Origin: Choristoneura fumiferana | Taxonomy: Eukaryota; Arthropoda; Insecta; Lepidoptera; Tortricidae | Reading direction: 5' to 3' | Assembly: GCF_025370935.1 (NCBI RefSeq) | Contig: NC_133474.1 | Location: 17,250,009 to 17,314,008, forward strand | Length of the DNA: 64,000 nucleotides | Part shown: positions 23,695-36,004 of the stretch, piece after piece | Layout of the letters: every line of letters starts with the position of its first letter | Numbering within the stretch: the stretch's first letter is position 1 | Made by a program: the position numbers and the translations under genes | Notes under the pieces: model-generated | Told to the model about the DNA's origin: nothing | Databases searched by the model: none | The model's input: the letters and a program-made list of their open reading frames with translations, nothing else

Positions 23695-24269
23695 AATAGT
23701 ACATTGTGTCTTAAGGGCGGTAAATAAGGAATTACGAACGAGAGTATATTAGAAGCCCGAAGTCGATGATAATGCAATTATATTTTCATCACACTTGCTC
23801 TTAAACAGTGTCGTAACATGCAGGCTACCATGGTTGCAACCCCCTAAATAAAACCCTCGACCTTAATGTGCTTGTCATGAAACCCGTGGTCGGTAAATGA
23901 GTCATTGCCGGTACTAATTTTCTTGTCATGAAGCCCAAGGTCGGTAAATGAGTGTGATACTGCATGGCGTGCTGGTCGTGCTGGCGTGCAGGAGCACGTC
24001 GGGCGCATGGTCAGGCTGGGGGAGGGTGGCGCGGAGGCTGGCGCTGCCAAAAGCGTAGTCAGCGGTATCGGCAATTTTTTTAAAATATTAGTTTTCTTTT
24101 ACAAATATACAATTTTATTCGCAGATGTGATGAAAAACATTGTATGTCGCACAAGCGGTACTAGAATTACGAACATCGACTAACTAAAGCTCAGTCTTCG
24201 ACTTTGGGCTTCTAATAGACTCTCGTTCGTAATTCCTTGTTTATCGCCCTTAAGACACAATGTACTATT
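23695..24269. mobile_element. Foldback element with ~72-bp inverted ends
   Basis: The left end AATAGTACATTGTGTCTTAA through AAGCCCGAAGTCGA is mirrored on the right by TCTTCGACTTTGGGCTTC through ACAATGTACTATT. Inside are a direct duplication, 'CTTGTCATGAAACCC' and 'CTTGTCATGAAGCCC' each followed by 'GGTCGGTAAATGAGT' (about 50 bp apart), and a GC-rich insert at 23960-24070 unlike the rest. No transposase. Confidence 0.75.
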
Positions 24270-24339
24270 CTTTTCGAGACTTCTTCTCTTGATTGTTTTT
24301 TCTTCCGGTTAGCCATTCTAAAAAAATAAATTAAGTTTT

Positions 24340-24480
24340 CAAAGTCAAAAGTCAAAGTCAAAATATCTTTATTCAATTTAGGCTATAACAAGCACTTATG
24401 AATGTCAAAAAAAACTACCACCGGTTCGGAAAAACCTCTGCTGAGAAGAATCCGGCAAGAAACTCAACGAGGTATTATTA
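24340..24480 (-). mobile_element. LINE 3' end with (TTTGAC)n tail
   Basis: Reverse complement matches 54285-54418 nearly base for base: 'CCTCGTTGAGTTTCTTGCCG', 'TTCTCAGCAGAGG', 'AAATTGAATAAAGATA' and the TTTGAC repeats. It is a strongly 5'-truncated copy of the same LINE family. Confidence 0.85.
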
Positions 24481-25389
24481 CAAATAGTGATATTTTATAA
24501 TTTAGTTTATAGTAAAGTAGGTATCTAAGTGTTTATATTTTACTTGAAATAAGTGCATTAAGTCAATAATGTTGTAAATGCAAAGTTTTAAATGTAAAAG
24601 GCTTAAAAATGAAATTATAATTATGTGGATGGGCTTCAAATTACCACCAAAACCACCAAAATTGATCCACCAAAATTAGAAAAAGTGCATAAAAAAATGA
24701 TTTAAAAAAAACCGTATCATTCACTTCCAATTTAACTTAATATTTTAAAAAGGAAACTTTAACATGCCTCGCATATACTTCATACAAAAACAAGTATTGC
24801 TAAGTCATTAGTTACATACACCACCAAAATTGCATTAAAAAGTATTTTAACACACCAAAATTAGATACTTACGTGCTTGGCGGACAGATCCAGCAAGATA
24901 TGGCACGTGTGTCATCGCTCAGTGCAGGAGCGGAACTAAACGCACAGGTTAACACACGTTTGTTGGTCTTATTGCGTTTCGTTCGACCACAAAAACATCT
25001 TCAATATTTACCACCAAAATTGCCAATTTCACATGGACAACTTTTAGTGCCTAGTTTTGAGTATAAATTCATGTACTAATATTTATTTATATATTCTTAT
25101 AAGATACTTGAACTAATGAAGAATAAAATACAATGCATTTTTAGTTAAATAAATGGATGTTATGGTTCTATCATAGACATTCATCAAGAACAACGGATAC
25201 TGGACGCCACACCAAAATTATGATTTCAATGAAAAAAAATTTTTTTAATAAACATTAATGACTTTTATAAAACTTTGCAATTTGGCTTAAGATAAAAATT
25301 TGTGTTTTCTTTTTAGAAAAAAAATTAAACCTCTAAAACAATTAGTCCACACCATAATTATCAGCTCTGCCGCCAAATTTTCTCGCTGA

Positions 25390-26390
25390 GATAATCACCC
25401 TAAAATGACAAAGTCATTGAAATTCCGTAGGTCAACAAATAAACTGGCGGCGACCAGCAATAATAGCCAGCGGTGCTATCAATCGATACAAAGTAGTAAA
25501 AGAAGTAGCATCGTTCTTGGCCTCAATAACTAGGTCGTATGTCGTCGTGAAATAATACACATTAAAGTTTGCTTTATTGTCAATAAAGATTTAATAATAA
25601 TCTTGTGTATGGCGGAAATTGTTTAGGCGCTGTAAACTACTCATAAAGAAAATCCGGCCAATAGGGGTAACACTAAACTGCGCGAAAAAATATTATTACC
25701 CAGAAAGCATTAAATTAGAAAAAACCGACACCACACGCACACGATTAAACTTTATTATAACTTAGTATGAATTTGGAAATGGCAAAGCTGAAGTGACAGT
25801 TACCTCGACTAGGCAATTGTTAAATAATAAATACAGACGAGTCAGATCACCTTTAAAATGTAATATTTACTCCTGAAGCATGAATTAATCATGTAAAACA
25901 ACCCTCATCCCTCATCAAAAGCATTCAGAGACTTTCTCGCGTGATATTGAAACACGTATCGACCAATAACAATAAATATCAAGGGAAATCTCATGTTGAT
26001 TGCAACTGTGTAGAATCCTTGAACTGGTTTCTTTTTTAGTCCGATTTATTGTAATTGCTCCTCATTCTTCTTTGCAATTGAACCTAAACTTACACGATGA
26101 TCTACTAGCTGTCAATAATATTATTTATCTGTTTTCAACGCGCAATGCGTTACAAATCAAGGTCGTTCAGTCCACTCTGACAGTCTTCGGATTCTGCTTG
26201 CAGCCGCTCATCAGTCAGCCTCGAGGAATGTGGTCAGCCATCGCTGGATGCAGGCGTCCCAGGGATCAACGTTCTCATTGTGTCGGTATTAAAGCAGTGA
26301 CAGCGAAAATTAGGCTCCGGATTCCTTTGATATTTTTGTATGCACAAAAAGCGTGCGGAGGGCGGGCGGCGACGCTAGCTACATCGCCAC
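25390..26390. other. Upstream region of the candidate promoter
   Basis: AT-rich until 26260, then increasingly GC/CpG-rich (GGAGGGCGGGCGGCG at 26357-26371). A 144-codon frame at 26000-26434 has no family features and runs through the TATA box, so it is not taken as a gene. Confidence 0.45.
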
Positions 26391-26391
26391 A

Positions 26392-26425
26392 TATATATAG
26401 ACTGGACGGCTGCGCGGCGCCCAGT
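26392..26425 (+). promoter_or_regulatory. Candidate core promoter: TATA box and initiator
   Basis: TATATATAG at 26392-26400 is followed by CCAGTC at 26421-26426. The A of CAGT lies about 31 bp after the start of the TATA box, the normal arthropod spacing. A GC-rich stretch lies just upstream. No other site in the window combines these three features. Confidence 0.5.
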
Positions 26426-26661
26426 CGCTCGTAGTTGCTCGCTCGCGCGCAACGTTGGAGCTTGCAATTTCAAAGCTTACCCTAGTATTTCTATTACATT
26501 TTGATAATCTACTGTTTCATAAAGACTGAGGACTAAAGTGTAGGTTTGGAGATATTCGTGTGTTGTGTGGACCGGGTTGCATCGTTCGCTAGCTAGTGGA
26601 CACACCGGTTGGACCGACCTGTAGCTGCCCAGACATAGTCTGCCATTGTTCACGCCATCAG
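26423..26661 (+). other. Candidate non-coding first exon
   Basis: From the inferred start site to a strong donor, CAG|GTGAGC at 26659-26666, gives a 239-nt exon. It holds no long open frame, so it would be 5' untranslated sequence of a gene whose coding exons lie beyond recognisable range. The composition differs from the flanks (CTCGCTCGCGCGCAACG at the start). The minus strand also has an open frame (26477-26677) with no known motif. The exon reading is inference from spacing and the donor. Confidence 0.4.
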
Positions 26662-26669
26662 GTGAGCTT

Positions 26670-27940
26670 TCATTCATTACCTACATCATGTTTGTAACCT
26701 AGAGTCAGATGTTTCACTATAATCAATGCGAATTAAACATTGTTTTCTACATTTGAGACTTCTTCGACAAGACTGCACTAATACACAACGTTTAAAAAGC
26801 AATAATGAATAAAACACGATTTTTTTAACATCTATGTATAAATCGGAACAGAAACTATGATGTTAAATATTTTATGGTCATATTCACAAATCTACTAAAA
26901 CTATTATATAGAAGTGTAAACGCGTAAATTGATTATAGTCGAAATTTGATTGTTTGCTTATTTGGAGTTTTATCTTCTTTTGATCTTGGCGAATAAAAGA
27001 GCAACACATCTGCATTTTGTAAACCTCTATGCTTTTACTATCAACTCATCAATGTTTTGCGTAAGCAGACGTCAGTAGTTACTTTCCAATGATGTTTTTG
27101 ACTTGATCCTTCGGCAATTTTTCTGATAGATTCGTGACGCCTGAAGAGTCCGGGTTCGAGGTCAGGACACGGCGTGATGAAGTAATGCTGCTTTTAAATT
27201 TATAATTAGCGTACACTGTGTTTCATCTCATCAGACGTGCAAACTGACTGGAGAAATATTATAGAACTAGGAGCAGGCGGCTGTTATGACGGTACACCGA
27301 TAGATTAGTGATTAGACGTTAGATTAGTCTGTCACGAAGATACATACTCGTACGTAATAAAATAACTCTGCTTCAAGTTGCATTTGAACGGTTTTGATTC
27401 AGTTTATCTTAATACCTAATATAAACATGTTTTCCAAGTCTCTATTAAGTAAGCCATGTTGGGCTTTTTTCATTTCTATCAAATAAAAGTAGGTAGGTAC
27501 ATTTTTACTTCGGCCAAACGTACATTTAATATACCTATAATTGAGATAACAATTGAGTGTCTCAACTTAACTAGAAAGGAACGGACTTTATTTAACTCTA
27601 ATATCACAAGTATCAAATGAAATCGTTACAGATTATTGGCACCTTTTTCTCGTACCTATTTGAAAGAATATTTTTTGAACATTTCGTTATAGGTACAATT
27701 TAACTGTCAGGCGAATGAGTATAATAAAACTGTTCGGCAAGCACAAGCCTTTTTAAATGTTTACAGTTGGCAAAGATGAGCTAAATCTGTAGTCTTCACA
27801 AAGCTGGCTACTGCTAATTTTCCATAATTATTCATTCTCACTTGCGTAATCTAAGACGGATCGGTAGGTTACAGCTATATTAAAGCTATGATTTTACATG
27901 AGCATTAAAATTTATAGGGTATGTATGTAAATTCATTTCA
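26670..27940. other. Possible intron; no gene seen
   Basis: AT-rich DNA after the candidate donor. No acceptor-exon-donor pattern with an open frame was recognised. Confidence 0.4.
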
Positions 27941-27945
27941 ATTCA

Positions 27946-28465
27946 TTCAAGATAGGGTTCCGTAGCCATTACATTAAGCAACACTTTAAAGGAAAGCATT
28001 TTGAAGGAAGATATTTTGTACCTACGGAATCTTCCAAGTTTAGGTATATTTTATACCTATGTAGGTACTCGTACCTTGAGCTGCTATTTACTCTTAAACT
28101 AGGCACTAATAATCCTCAAGCAAACTTAGCCGTTATAGTTTCCCTTGTGAATTTGATAAACTTACCACCATCATGAATTTATTCAAATTTTTCAAGCCAG
28201 CTTTTAGAGAGGGGAGGGGGGGGGAGACGCTCGATTTTAATGAAAATTTGCACATTAAAGTTGAATATTTTGCAAACAGATCACTGAATCGAATTTCTTT
28301 TATGTTTATCCCATCATCAGGTCTTGACTTGGTGACAATGGGACCACCTCAGAGAAATACTCTTTTGAATAAAAAAATAATTTTGACAATCGGTCCACAA
28401 TTGACTGAGAAATTGGTGAACATACATAGAAAAATACAAACACGAGCATAGAACCTCCTCCTTTT
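27946..28465 (+). repeat. Interspersed repeat ending 'CTCCTTTTTTGAAGTCGGTT'
   Basis: Begins with 'GATAGGGTTCCGTAGCCATT', shares 'CAAGCAAACTTAGCCG' and 'CTCGATTTTAATGAAAATTTG' with 40017-41060, and ends 'GAACCTCCTCC' plus 'TTTTTTGAAGTCGGTTAAA', an end it shares with 58020-58068 and 33218-33245. Short open frames inside are incidental. Confidence 0.7.
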
Positions 28466-28613
28466 TTGAAGTCGGTTAAAAACAATGGAACAACCTTACA
28501 TATTAAGAGAAGTCTCTTCGTTCTATTCTCCATACAAACGTAGTCCCGGTCTCATTTGAAAACTAGGCAACAGAAATAGATGAAATTTTGTAAGTATGGA
28601 CTAGACGTAATAA

Positions 28614-28763
28614 TCTATGCCTGTGGTTTTTCAGATTTTCATATAAATGTGTAATATCAGAATAACAGGAGCTCAAGTCGACAAAAAAAAGATGTCAACT
28701 TTGTCACGAGAATTACACACTAATAAAGCATTTTTACAAAAATCGAAAAACCACAGGCATAGA
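28614..28763. mobile_element. Hairpin element with 19-bp perfect ends
   Basis: TCTATGCCTGTGGTTTTTC at 28614-28632 is exactly inverted at 28745-28763. The inner arms keep partial pairing (TCATATAAATGTGTAAT against ATTACACAC...). Likely a small MITE; target duplication not identified. Confidence 0.6.
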
Positions 28764-28799
28764 AAATATAATGAATATCTTGATTGTAAAATATCATCG

Positions 28800-31700
28800 A
28801 TTTTTGTGCTATAATTTTCGTATAATATGAGGAGAACGAAACCCAAAATTCAACCGCCCAAATCTTGAAAAGCCTACAGCAATCTCGATATAAATTACGG
28901 ACGTCGTTGCGGAAGGCATGGGGGGGACGGCTGCGAGCGCTTATGTCACGAGCGATAAAGACAGCAATATCCCAACCTAACCCGAATACCTAACGCGGCC
29001 GCGCGGCCGGCTGGGATACTTCTCTTAAGTACGAGTAAAAAATAAGTCAAACGTACACGGTCGAACCGTTAAAATGAGATTAAACCCAGTCGACCAGCTG
29101 TTAATATCAATATTTAAATTGAACCATTATAATTTTTTATGGGTAAAAATTATAATGCCGAGCAATGCTAATTAATTAAGACACGAAATGTAAATAAATG
29201 TAATAAATACATTTTTCTACAGAACTTAACCTTGCTAGATGTACGTAACTACGCAAAAATGAGAGGAATTTGTCAGAGTGATAACATATGCGCATAAAGT
29301 CGTAGGCGAAGCGTAACGCGCCCGCGGCGTTAATAGTCTGCTGTCGTGGATTTAGTTATTTCTGAATATCCTGCCTTTGATTTATCCTTTCCAGCAGGGT
29401 ACGCGACTACAAGTCTTTTTAATTGTTACTACCCACATTGCTTATAAATTTAGTATTCCAATCGACAAAGCATTTATGTGCTTTAATTAGTTGACAGAAA
29501 CCTTAGAGACGGACGAAAGACTCAGCTATTTGCATTTACTTCCGGCGTAACATGATAGGGCCATTGCCCAAAGTGTCAGTAAACGCCGTCCTCCTCTGCC
29601 CCTTTGCTATCTTTCCGCAAGTGCTAGCATCTTACCTTCTTAAGGATCCGCCTATTTCCAATTCGGAGTAATGACACCTACAATGTCAACGACTCTTTCG
29701 ATAGGATAATTAAACGGCGGAAATGATAAATAAATTCATTTCCTCGGTGTAAATACTATAACATTCCAAGTTGAGCTACTACATCGGCTAAGTGACAGGG
29801 TTTTAAACTCTTGAATTGATCTCTTAGCAACAAGCTCTTTAAATAACTCATGCGGTTATTCCCAGCGGCAGAACGCGGCGACAAATTACAATTATGCGCT
29901 TACCAGCCTCCGATAGAGAGATCCGAGTACTCATCCATTTTCATTACGTGTGCGGCGCGGATAAAATAAACTCTCCGAACGGAATATTTTGTGTATAGGT
30001 ACACTGAGGGAGTAATTTTCCGTTCAGTAAAAAAAGAAGTTAGGGAAGTATTAGGCCATTGCACTGCCGTTGTTTAGCATCCAGCAGACTAGCTAGACAT
30101 ATCGATTTAACTACTTGTATACTCGAACTCATTTACGGTGTGGTCTTGTAATGAAAAATGCTAAATTTGATGATTGAGACATATGATGAACATTTAAGAT
30201 TGGGTAAATATACCATCCACTGCCATGACCATATTTATTAATGGTTGCGTTCAATATCGTGCTCGTTAACGAATGATTAACGCACAGCGATCAATCGATG
30301 GTGATGCAGTAAAACACGAGACAAACATCCGGTTAACGTTGAGGTCGTTACCGACTACCACATATTAATCGATAGGTACAGCTAAATCATAGTTGGCAAT
30401 AGTATAATTAAGTATCCTGTCCTGTCGAATTATTTCTAACCACGCAGGTAGTTTGACGTATGATCCTCATGAAATTTTGTGAGCATTTTCGACAACTAGG
30501 TTAATATATGGATTTGTTGTCCATTCTGTATCTGAATTTTTTCAAAATGACGAAGCTGTGGGAGTTGAAAATTTAACAGATACTCGTAAAACACGTAGTC
30601 ACACAGAGCCACTACTTTCAGTTCGGGTGGTCAATTTATTATACCCCCAATAGATAGGTATGTCTAGAGTAAATTATTATTGTCCGGACTAGGACATCGA
30701 TCGCTTTAATCATTTTGAGTCTCAATAATCTCCGTAACAAAAAATAAAATACAATCATCGCAAAAAATCTGATCCTGCCATGCCCCTGAGATTTACGAGC
30801 GAACATTCCCGTGGATCGATTGGAAAATTTTGTGATGGGGTTTATTATCTGCACTCCCCGCGCTCCGCTACCGAGCACAGAAATACGAGTATAACCACTC
30901 TGCGATACCGTCAACTGAAAATTATTAAACACGTGTCTGACCGGCGAACGTGCCGCGGACGACGGAAAAGGTAATTATTTGTTTTTACGCTTTAAATTAA
31001 AACTTTCAGTGCGGAAAAGCGAATGTGCAACTAAAAGAACTAGGTATTAAAAGATTAATAGGTTGTTTCCTGGTATATACGCGCAGCGCTACCAAACATT
31101 TCGAATGTACAGGTAGTTTAAATTCCGTATGATATGAAACTGCATCATGGTAAAACCCACGAACATTTTAACGAATCCGACCACTGGAAATAAATTATTG
31201 TTTCGATTGGCATAACGATGTGGGCCACGAGTAAACAACCCGCAAGTGTTGGGCATAGTCGGGTGCAGCGGATTGTTTTATGTTTCCGTTTGTGAGCTTC
31301 GGAAGGTTACCTCACCAATTAATTTGCAGTAACATGAGTGCCATTCCCAGCGTCGTGATAAAGTGCTTGCGGCTTACTCTCATTGTGTACATGGACAGCA
31401 CGGTAAAATAACTAGTGTACTCCTGGCATCGCACTCAGGATTCTCATTAGCCTTCCTTTATATTCGGCCCAAACTCATGAGTCAGCCCGTTGTTGGGTAA
31501 CTTTCATAACATTGTTGTTAACTGGGTCAAGTTTACCTCAAAAACTGATATTGATGGATGGTTTAGTTGCACAAGAGTTCTAGAACTATTATAAATAAAT
31601 TTAAAATATTCACGTGTAAAAGTAACGACAGCGGCTTAACTTGTATAACCAAAAAACAAAGCAATATTTTACGTAAAATGTTTCGTAATACCAACAGAAA

Positions 31701-32220
31701 CAATTGAAATTGTGTAGATGGAATATTATTGTTAATGTAAACAAGACCAAAACAGCTGTTTCACTATTATTTCGTACGAGGCCAATTCTAGGGATAAACG
31801 ATGGGGATTCTAAAAAAGTTAACTGCTGCGCAACAATGGTTTCACAAGCGATGATTACCTCCACTTGTAAACTATGTGCTGGACCAAAGATTAATAAACT
31901 AGCGGGATATTAGGTCAAGTACGAGGCATTTTGGGAGCCTCGTTGCAACATCATTACATACGCGGTACCGGTACTAATGAAGACATAGGTATATTACGTT
32001 ACCATGCGAGGCAACAGTCCTGAACTCAAACTTGCACTAAAAGTTAAATAAGCTTATCAGCACTTATAACGCTACGAATTAATAAAGCCCTTGAAGTATG
32101 AATATTCGGCATATTAAAAGATAATTCTCGATACCACGAAACAATGCTGCCCGGAATTCAGGAGAGTTAATTATTGTTCAAGTAGTAAGCTCTCATTAAA
32201 TAGACAGCATTCGAAAGATT
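28800..32220. other. Unique-looking DNA, no supported gene
   Basis: Contains a GC-rich, near-palindromic spot at 28985-29020 (GCGGCCGCGCGGCCGGC) beside CCTAACCC words, and a 64-codon frame at 30780-30974 followed by AAAG|GTAATT. Neither is enough to call an exon. Confidence 0.4.
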
Positions 32221-32227
32221 ATAAAAA

Positions 32228-32650
32228 AAACGGCCAAGTGCGAGTCGGACTAGCGCACGAAGACTTCCGTACTATTATCTATACAACATTAAACATTAGC
32301 AAAAAAAAACGCCAAAAAAAACAAGTTTGTTATATGGAAGCCCCCTTAAATATTTATTTTAATTTAATTATTTATTTTTAAATTGATTATACAACTAAAG
32401 ATTCTGTGAATATTTCAAGCGTCTATCTGTTGCCGTTATTAATATCAAGCAAAAAAACGGCAAAACAATCACGTTTGCTGTATGGGAGCCCCTTAGTTGT
32501 TATAGCGGCCACAGTAATACATAATCTGTGAGAATTTCGAGTGGCTTACTATTACAACTCAAGAGATAGAGCCTTGTGACAGACGGACGGACGGACAGAC
32601 AGACAGACAGTCTGTCTCAGTGATAGGGTTACGTTGGCACCTTTGAAAAA
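32228..32650 (+). repeat. 'CGGCCAAGTGCGAGTCGGAC' interspersed repeat
   Basis: Opening phrase, two 'GGGAGCCCC'-type blocks and a (GGAC)(AGAC)n run at 32582-32610 are in the same order as in the minus-strand copy at 4655-5243. Confidence 0.8.
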
Positions 32651-33245
32651 ATAATAAATCTTTTTTGTTTAACCTAAATCTAGGTACCAGTTTGAAGTCG
32701 GTGCCTCAGCACTAGCCAGGAGGAGTGAACCTATAGTCGTCTACTTGGTGGGTTTCCATCACTCCTCCTGGATCGTGTTGAGGTATCAACTTCAAACTGG
32801 TACCTAGATTAAGGTTAAACAAAAAGTTTTATTATTTTTGCTTTTCAGTATTTTCGGCGGTTTAATTTTTTTGTTAAAAGTTTTTATTTTATACTTTTTC
32901 CTACCGTTGGGTTTTTTTTTCAAATTTATATAGTACCAACTTCAAGGTATACCCTATCCAATAAAAAAATAATTATCGAAATCGGACTACCCTGTAAAAA
33001 GTTATGCCTGGCCATGCATTACAATCAATGACTGATCAATCAATCATCCCCTGTTTTCCTACCCTTAGGGTAGAAATTATTTTTCCTAATTTAAATGGGA
33101 CCACCCCTATAAGTATACACTCGTATACATGCTTTCAAATAAAAAAAGAATTAAGTGTCAAAATCGGACTACTTTGTAAAAAGTTACATAAAAAAAACAA
33201 ATATCGCATCGACTAGAGAGAACCTCCTCCGATTTTTTCGTCGGT
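32650..33245. repeat. Foldback head plus 'GAACCTCCTCC' repeat
   Basis: 32650-32697 (TTTGTTTAACCTAAATCTAG, GTACCAGTTTGAAG) is inverted at 32788-32836, with a second inner inverted pair CAGGAGGAGTGA/TCACTCCTCCTG. Downstream are two 'AAATCGGACTAC'-'TGTAAAAAGTTA' blocks about 185 bp apart and the 'GAGAACCTCCTCCGATTTTT' end. A related copy is at 57835-58068. Confidence 0.65.
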
Positions 33246-35090
33246 TAATTAAAAGTTATCTGTCAGTATATCAACAATTGTGTAACAAATGAAGGTCTCT
33301 CTGAGTAGGTCTTACAACCCAATCCAATTTGCTCCAGATTTTTTGTCATTATTTATTTTCGATGAACATGATTACCACATGACAGCGAAGTGACATACAT
33401 GTACAAACCAGCCCCGAAATAGATTGGACTAACAAACACGTTTTTTTTTGACATGGCGGGATTCGAGACACGCACGCCATAATTTTAAGGAGCCGAGCGG
33501 CACAATGAAGAGTGCGCCCGTTAGCCAGCTTTGGAGACAAGACGACGCGTCTGTAATATGAATGGAATTTAATAAATATAATAATATTTAACACGTTTGG
33601 GGTTGATACATTTTAACATCAACTCGAGCATTCATTCTTTTTCGAAATGGAGCGTTAGTTAGCATTTTTGAGAGAACTCAGTTCGATTGCACCCACTGCA
33701 CTCCTTGCCGTGCCCTTTCACGAGCTATTAAGAGGAATGCTTAATGCTCATATATTCAGTTCAGTGACCAAATGATAATACGGCGAATGCAACAAACTTT
33801 CTGATCTCCTTTATCTTATTTTACCTAATACTAAGAGCAGCTTGTCTCGTTAAGTCGCGCGGGCGAATTCCCCTTTGCTTTAGAATAACATAAGAATGGA
33901 TATTAAAAGCAAAATGTATAAAGAAAATTTTCCTTTTGTTAAAATGCTATTAGAGCTAACTAGAGCATGTTACACAGGACGATGTTACACACAAATTATC
34001 CAAAAAGCTCGAGGAAAAAAGCTGACCTACTTTGGTTTGTTTAATAACTGTTTCAAAGAACAGACTTTAACAAAACAACGTGTTATTTTCGAAAATAAAT
34101 AAGAATCAAACGAACCAATAATTATGGATTGATTCAGACATTACTTTTCGGAGAACCGCATTATTATTATATTATATTATTTGTGTATGTAAGTGTTTTG
34201 TGTGCTGCTGTAATAGTCATAGAAAGCTAGTGGATCAATTGAACACATTTCCGTCGCAATCTTTAACAAAATAAAATCTCTCTTCTTCCCCAAAAAGCTG
34301 AGATTATATTTTACGTGTGCTCAGTATCTAATTGAAACTCATAATTAAGATTTAGGTTGAATCTAAATTTACCGACACTTGTTATTAATATAGAACAAGT
34401 ACCGTCGTGTCCCAAGCACTCACCACCGAGCTATATCTGAACGAGCATTCGTCTCCGAGAGGCACTCGACTAAGTTTAAGCACTGTCAATTCAAAACACC
34501 ACAATCCACTTACTACAATGATGTTTGCGACACAGTGGATAATCAGAATAAGATACTATGTGACTTAGAGATTAGCCGATTTTTATTTTATTTGCAGGTT
34601 GTTGAACTAGGTAGTGAAAGGCTGTACCCCAGTCACCTAGCACTTTCGCTCGAAGTAAAAAAAACATTAATTCAAATAAGCAATTTTTAATTCAGGTTCT
34701 ATAAAAATCAGGCGAAAGTCCTATAAGTCTATTTACTTCATAATTTACTAGTTTTATTTATGTAATTTGTATGTAACACATGTAAAATCCACTTTTGTTT
34801 TAAAGGAACTTAAAAAAAGACTCCCATATTTTCAAAATTAAAAATTAATTACGACAGTGGCATTAAAGCTATAAGTATGGTTTAGGTATGTCTTTTTAAC
34901 TTGCCTTGACACTTTTTGTACTGAATCCACAAAAAAAATTAAAGCATGTCTAGGATTGTTTTGACATTGAAAAACTCTTCTGGCAAAAATAAGGCAATCA
35001 AACGAACTTGGTAACCTTTTCATACAGGTCAAATTGCAGTAGATAAAACGATAATCCACCATAACATACATTTAAAATGGCTATAAATAT
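33246..35090. other. No gene seen
   Basis: A minus-strand frame at 33349-33594 has a GC-rich middle (33460-33560) that may be repeat-derived; I cannot place it. The rest is AT-rich. Confidence 0.35.
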
Positions 35091-35092
35091 GT

Positions 35093-35456
35093 TGAACTAA
35101 AATTTCCTTGCTCACCCGCGACCTTATGATAGCTAAGCTTATGCAAAATATGCGTGTTCATGCAGTTCCTCCACCTCCAACTGTAAGAACACACACAAAT
35201 CACACAAACCCATCTATCACCCACACCACACTACACGGACGCGTTTCGAACTCAACCAAGCTCATCTTCAGAGGACACAACCGTACACCATGCTACCAGT
35301 TGTTGAGTGTTAACTGTTCTTACAGTGTGGAGGTGGAGGAACTGCATGACACCATATTTGCATAAGCTAGCTATCATAAGGTCGCGTGAGCAAGGAAATT
35401 ATTTTAGTTCATTGATATGGACCTCGCAAATAAACGCCTGATTCAATAAATTATTT
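35093..35456. mobile_element. Foldback element, copy 2 of 3
   Basis: Same arms as 10887-11363: 'GCTCACCCGCGACCTTATG', 'AGTTCCTCCACCTCCA', 'GACGCGTTTCGAACTCAACC', 'CACCATGCTACC', then the complementary right arm out to 'CGCCTGATTCAATAAATTAT'. The left outer end is short (TGAACTAAAA), the right one complete, and the right inner arm is partly deleted. Confidence 0.8.
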
Positions 35457-35459
35457 ATA

Positions 35460-35947
35460 AATATGTTGTTTTTTGCGAAGAGATTTAGAGAGAGGTTGAG
35501 AGAAAATTTACTGAAAAGGGGCAGCACAAGATTTAATAATCACAATAATAAAGGGCTAATTAGCATCTAGAAAGTTAATACACTTTACCGGACAACGACT
35601 TCTGAACTTTTTGCCCTCATTAACGTTACACAGAGCGAAATGAAACAGGAAAGGTACCTTTTTACTAATCAGCTAAGCGGGTGAGGCGTGAGCGCTTTAG
35701 TTGACAAAAACCTGAGGCCTTGGAGTCACAATCGTTTTGACCACTTCTTTTCCACACTGTATGGGACGAGGTAGAAAAAGATGGTGAATGCAAACCGAAC
35801 GTCAGTACGTCCTCCTGATTGTTACGAAATTACAATTAGATTCACAAGAGCTGGCACGAGTAGATTGAACGAAAGTAATGTCACCTAGACTGTTTTATTG
35901 GAAAATGACAGATACATGAAATTGTTGTAGTTGTTTGTGCATATAAA
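35460..35947. other. No gene seen
   Basis: No motif recognised. Confidence 0.4.
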
Positions 35948-35951
35948 TAGC

Positions 35952-35995
35952 CAAATAATAATAATAATAATAAATCTTTATTTCGCATAAGTAAG
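35952..35995 (-). mobile_element. LINE 3' tail remnant
   Basis: (AAT)n followed by 'AAATCTTTATTTCGCATAAG', the reverse complement of a typical polyadenylation-like LINE 3' end. It sits against the TIR element on its right. Confidence 0.45.
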
Positions 35996-36004
35996 AATTA
36001 GGTA

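Larger units (their letters stand above)
23332..25381. repeat. Irregular array of CACCAAAATT motifs
   Basis: The word CACCAAAATT, usually as CCACCAAAATT(G/AG), occurs at 23479, 23498, 23520, 23539, 24654, 24668, 24822, 24853, 25012 and 25210. There is an inverted copy, AATTTTGGTGG, at 23332-23342, and variants at 24644, 25350 and 25370. Spacing varies from 14 bp to about 1.1 kb, the largest gap being filled by two later insertions (23695-24269 and 24340-24480). Such clustering of a 10-mer is not expected by chance. It could be subterminal motifs of an unclassified transposon or a protein-binding array. Confidence 0.7.

Noticed and set aside
23332..25381. CRISPR or simple satellite for the CACCAAAATT array
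   Set aside because: Spacing is irregular (14 bp to over 1 kb) and spacers are not of constant length; neither class fits.
26000..26434. 144-codon open frame on the plus strand
   Set aside because: No family features, and it runs through the TATA box and initiator; probably a chance frame in a promoter region.
30780..30974. Coding exon with AAAG|GTAATT donor
   Set aside because: Arginine-rich frame without motif and only a mediocre donor; not enough to call.
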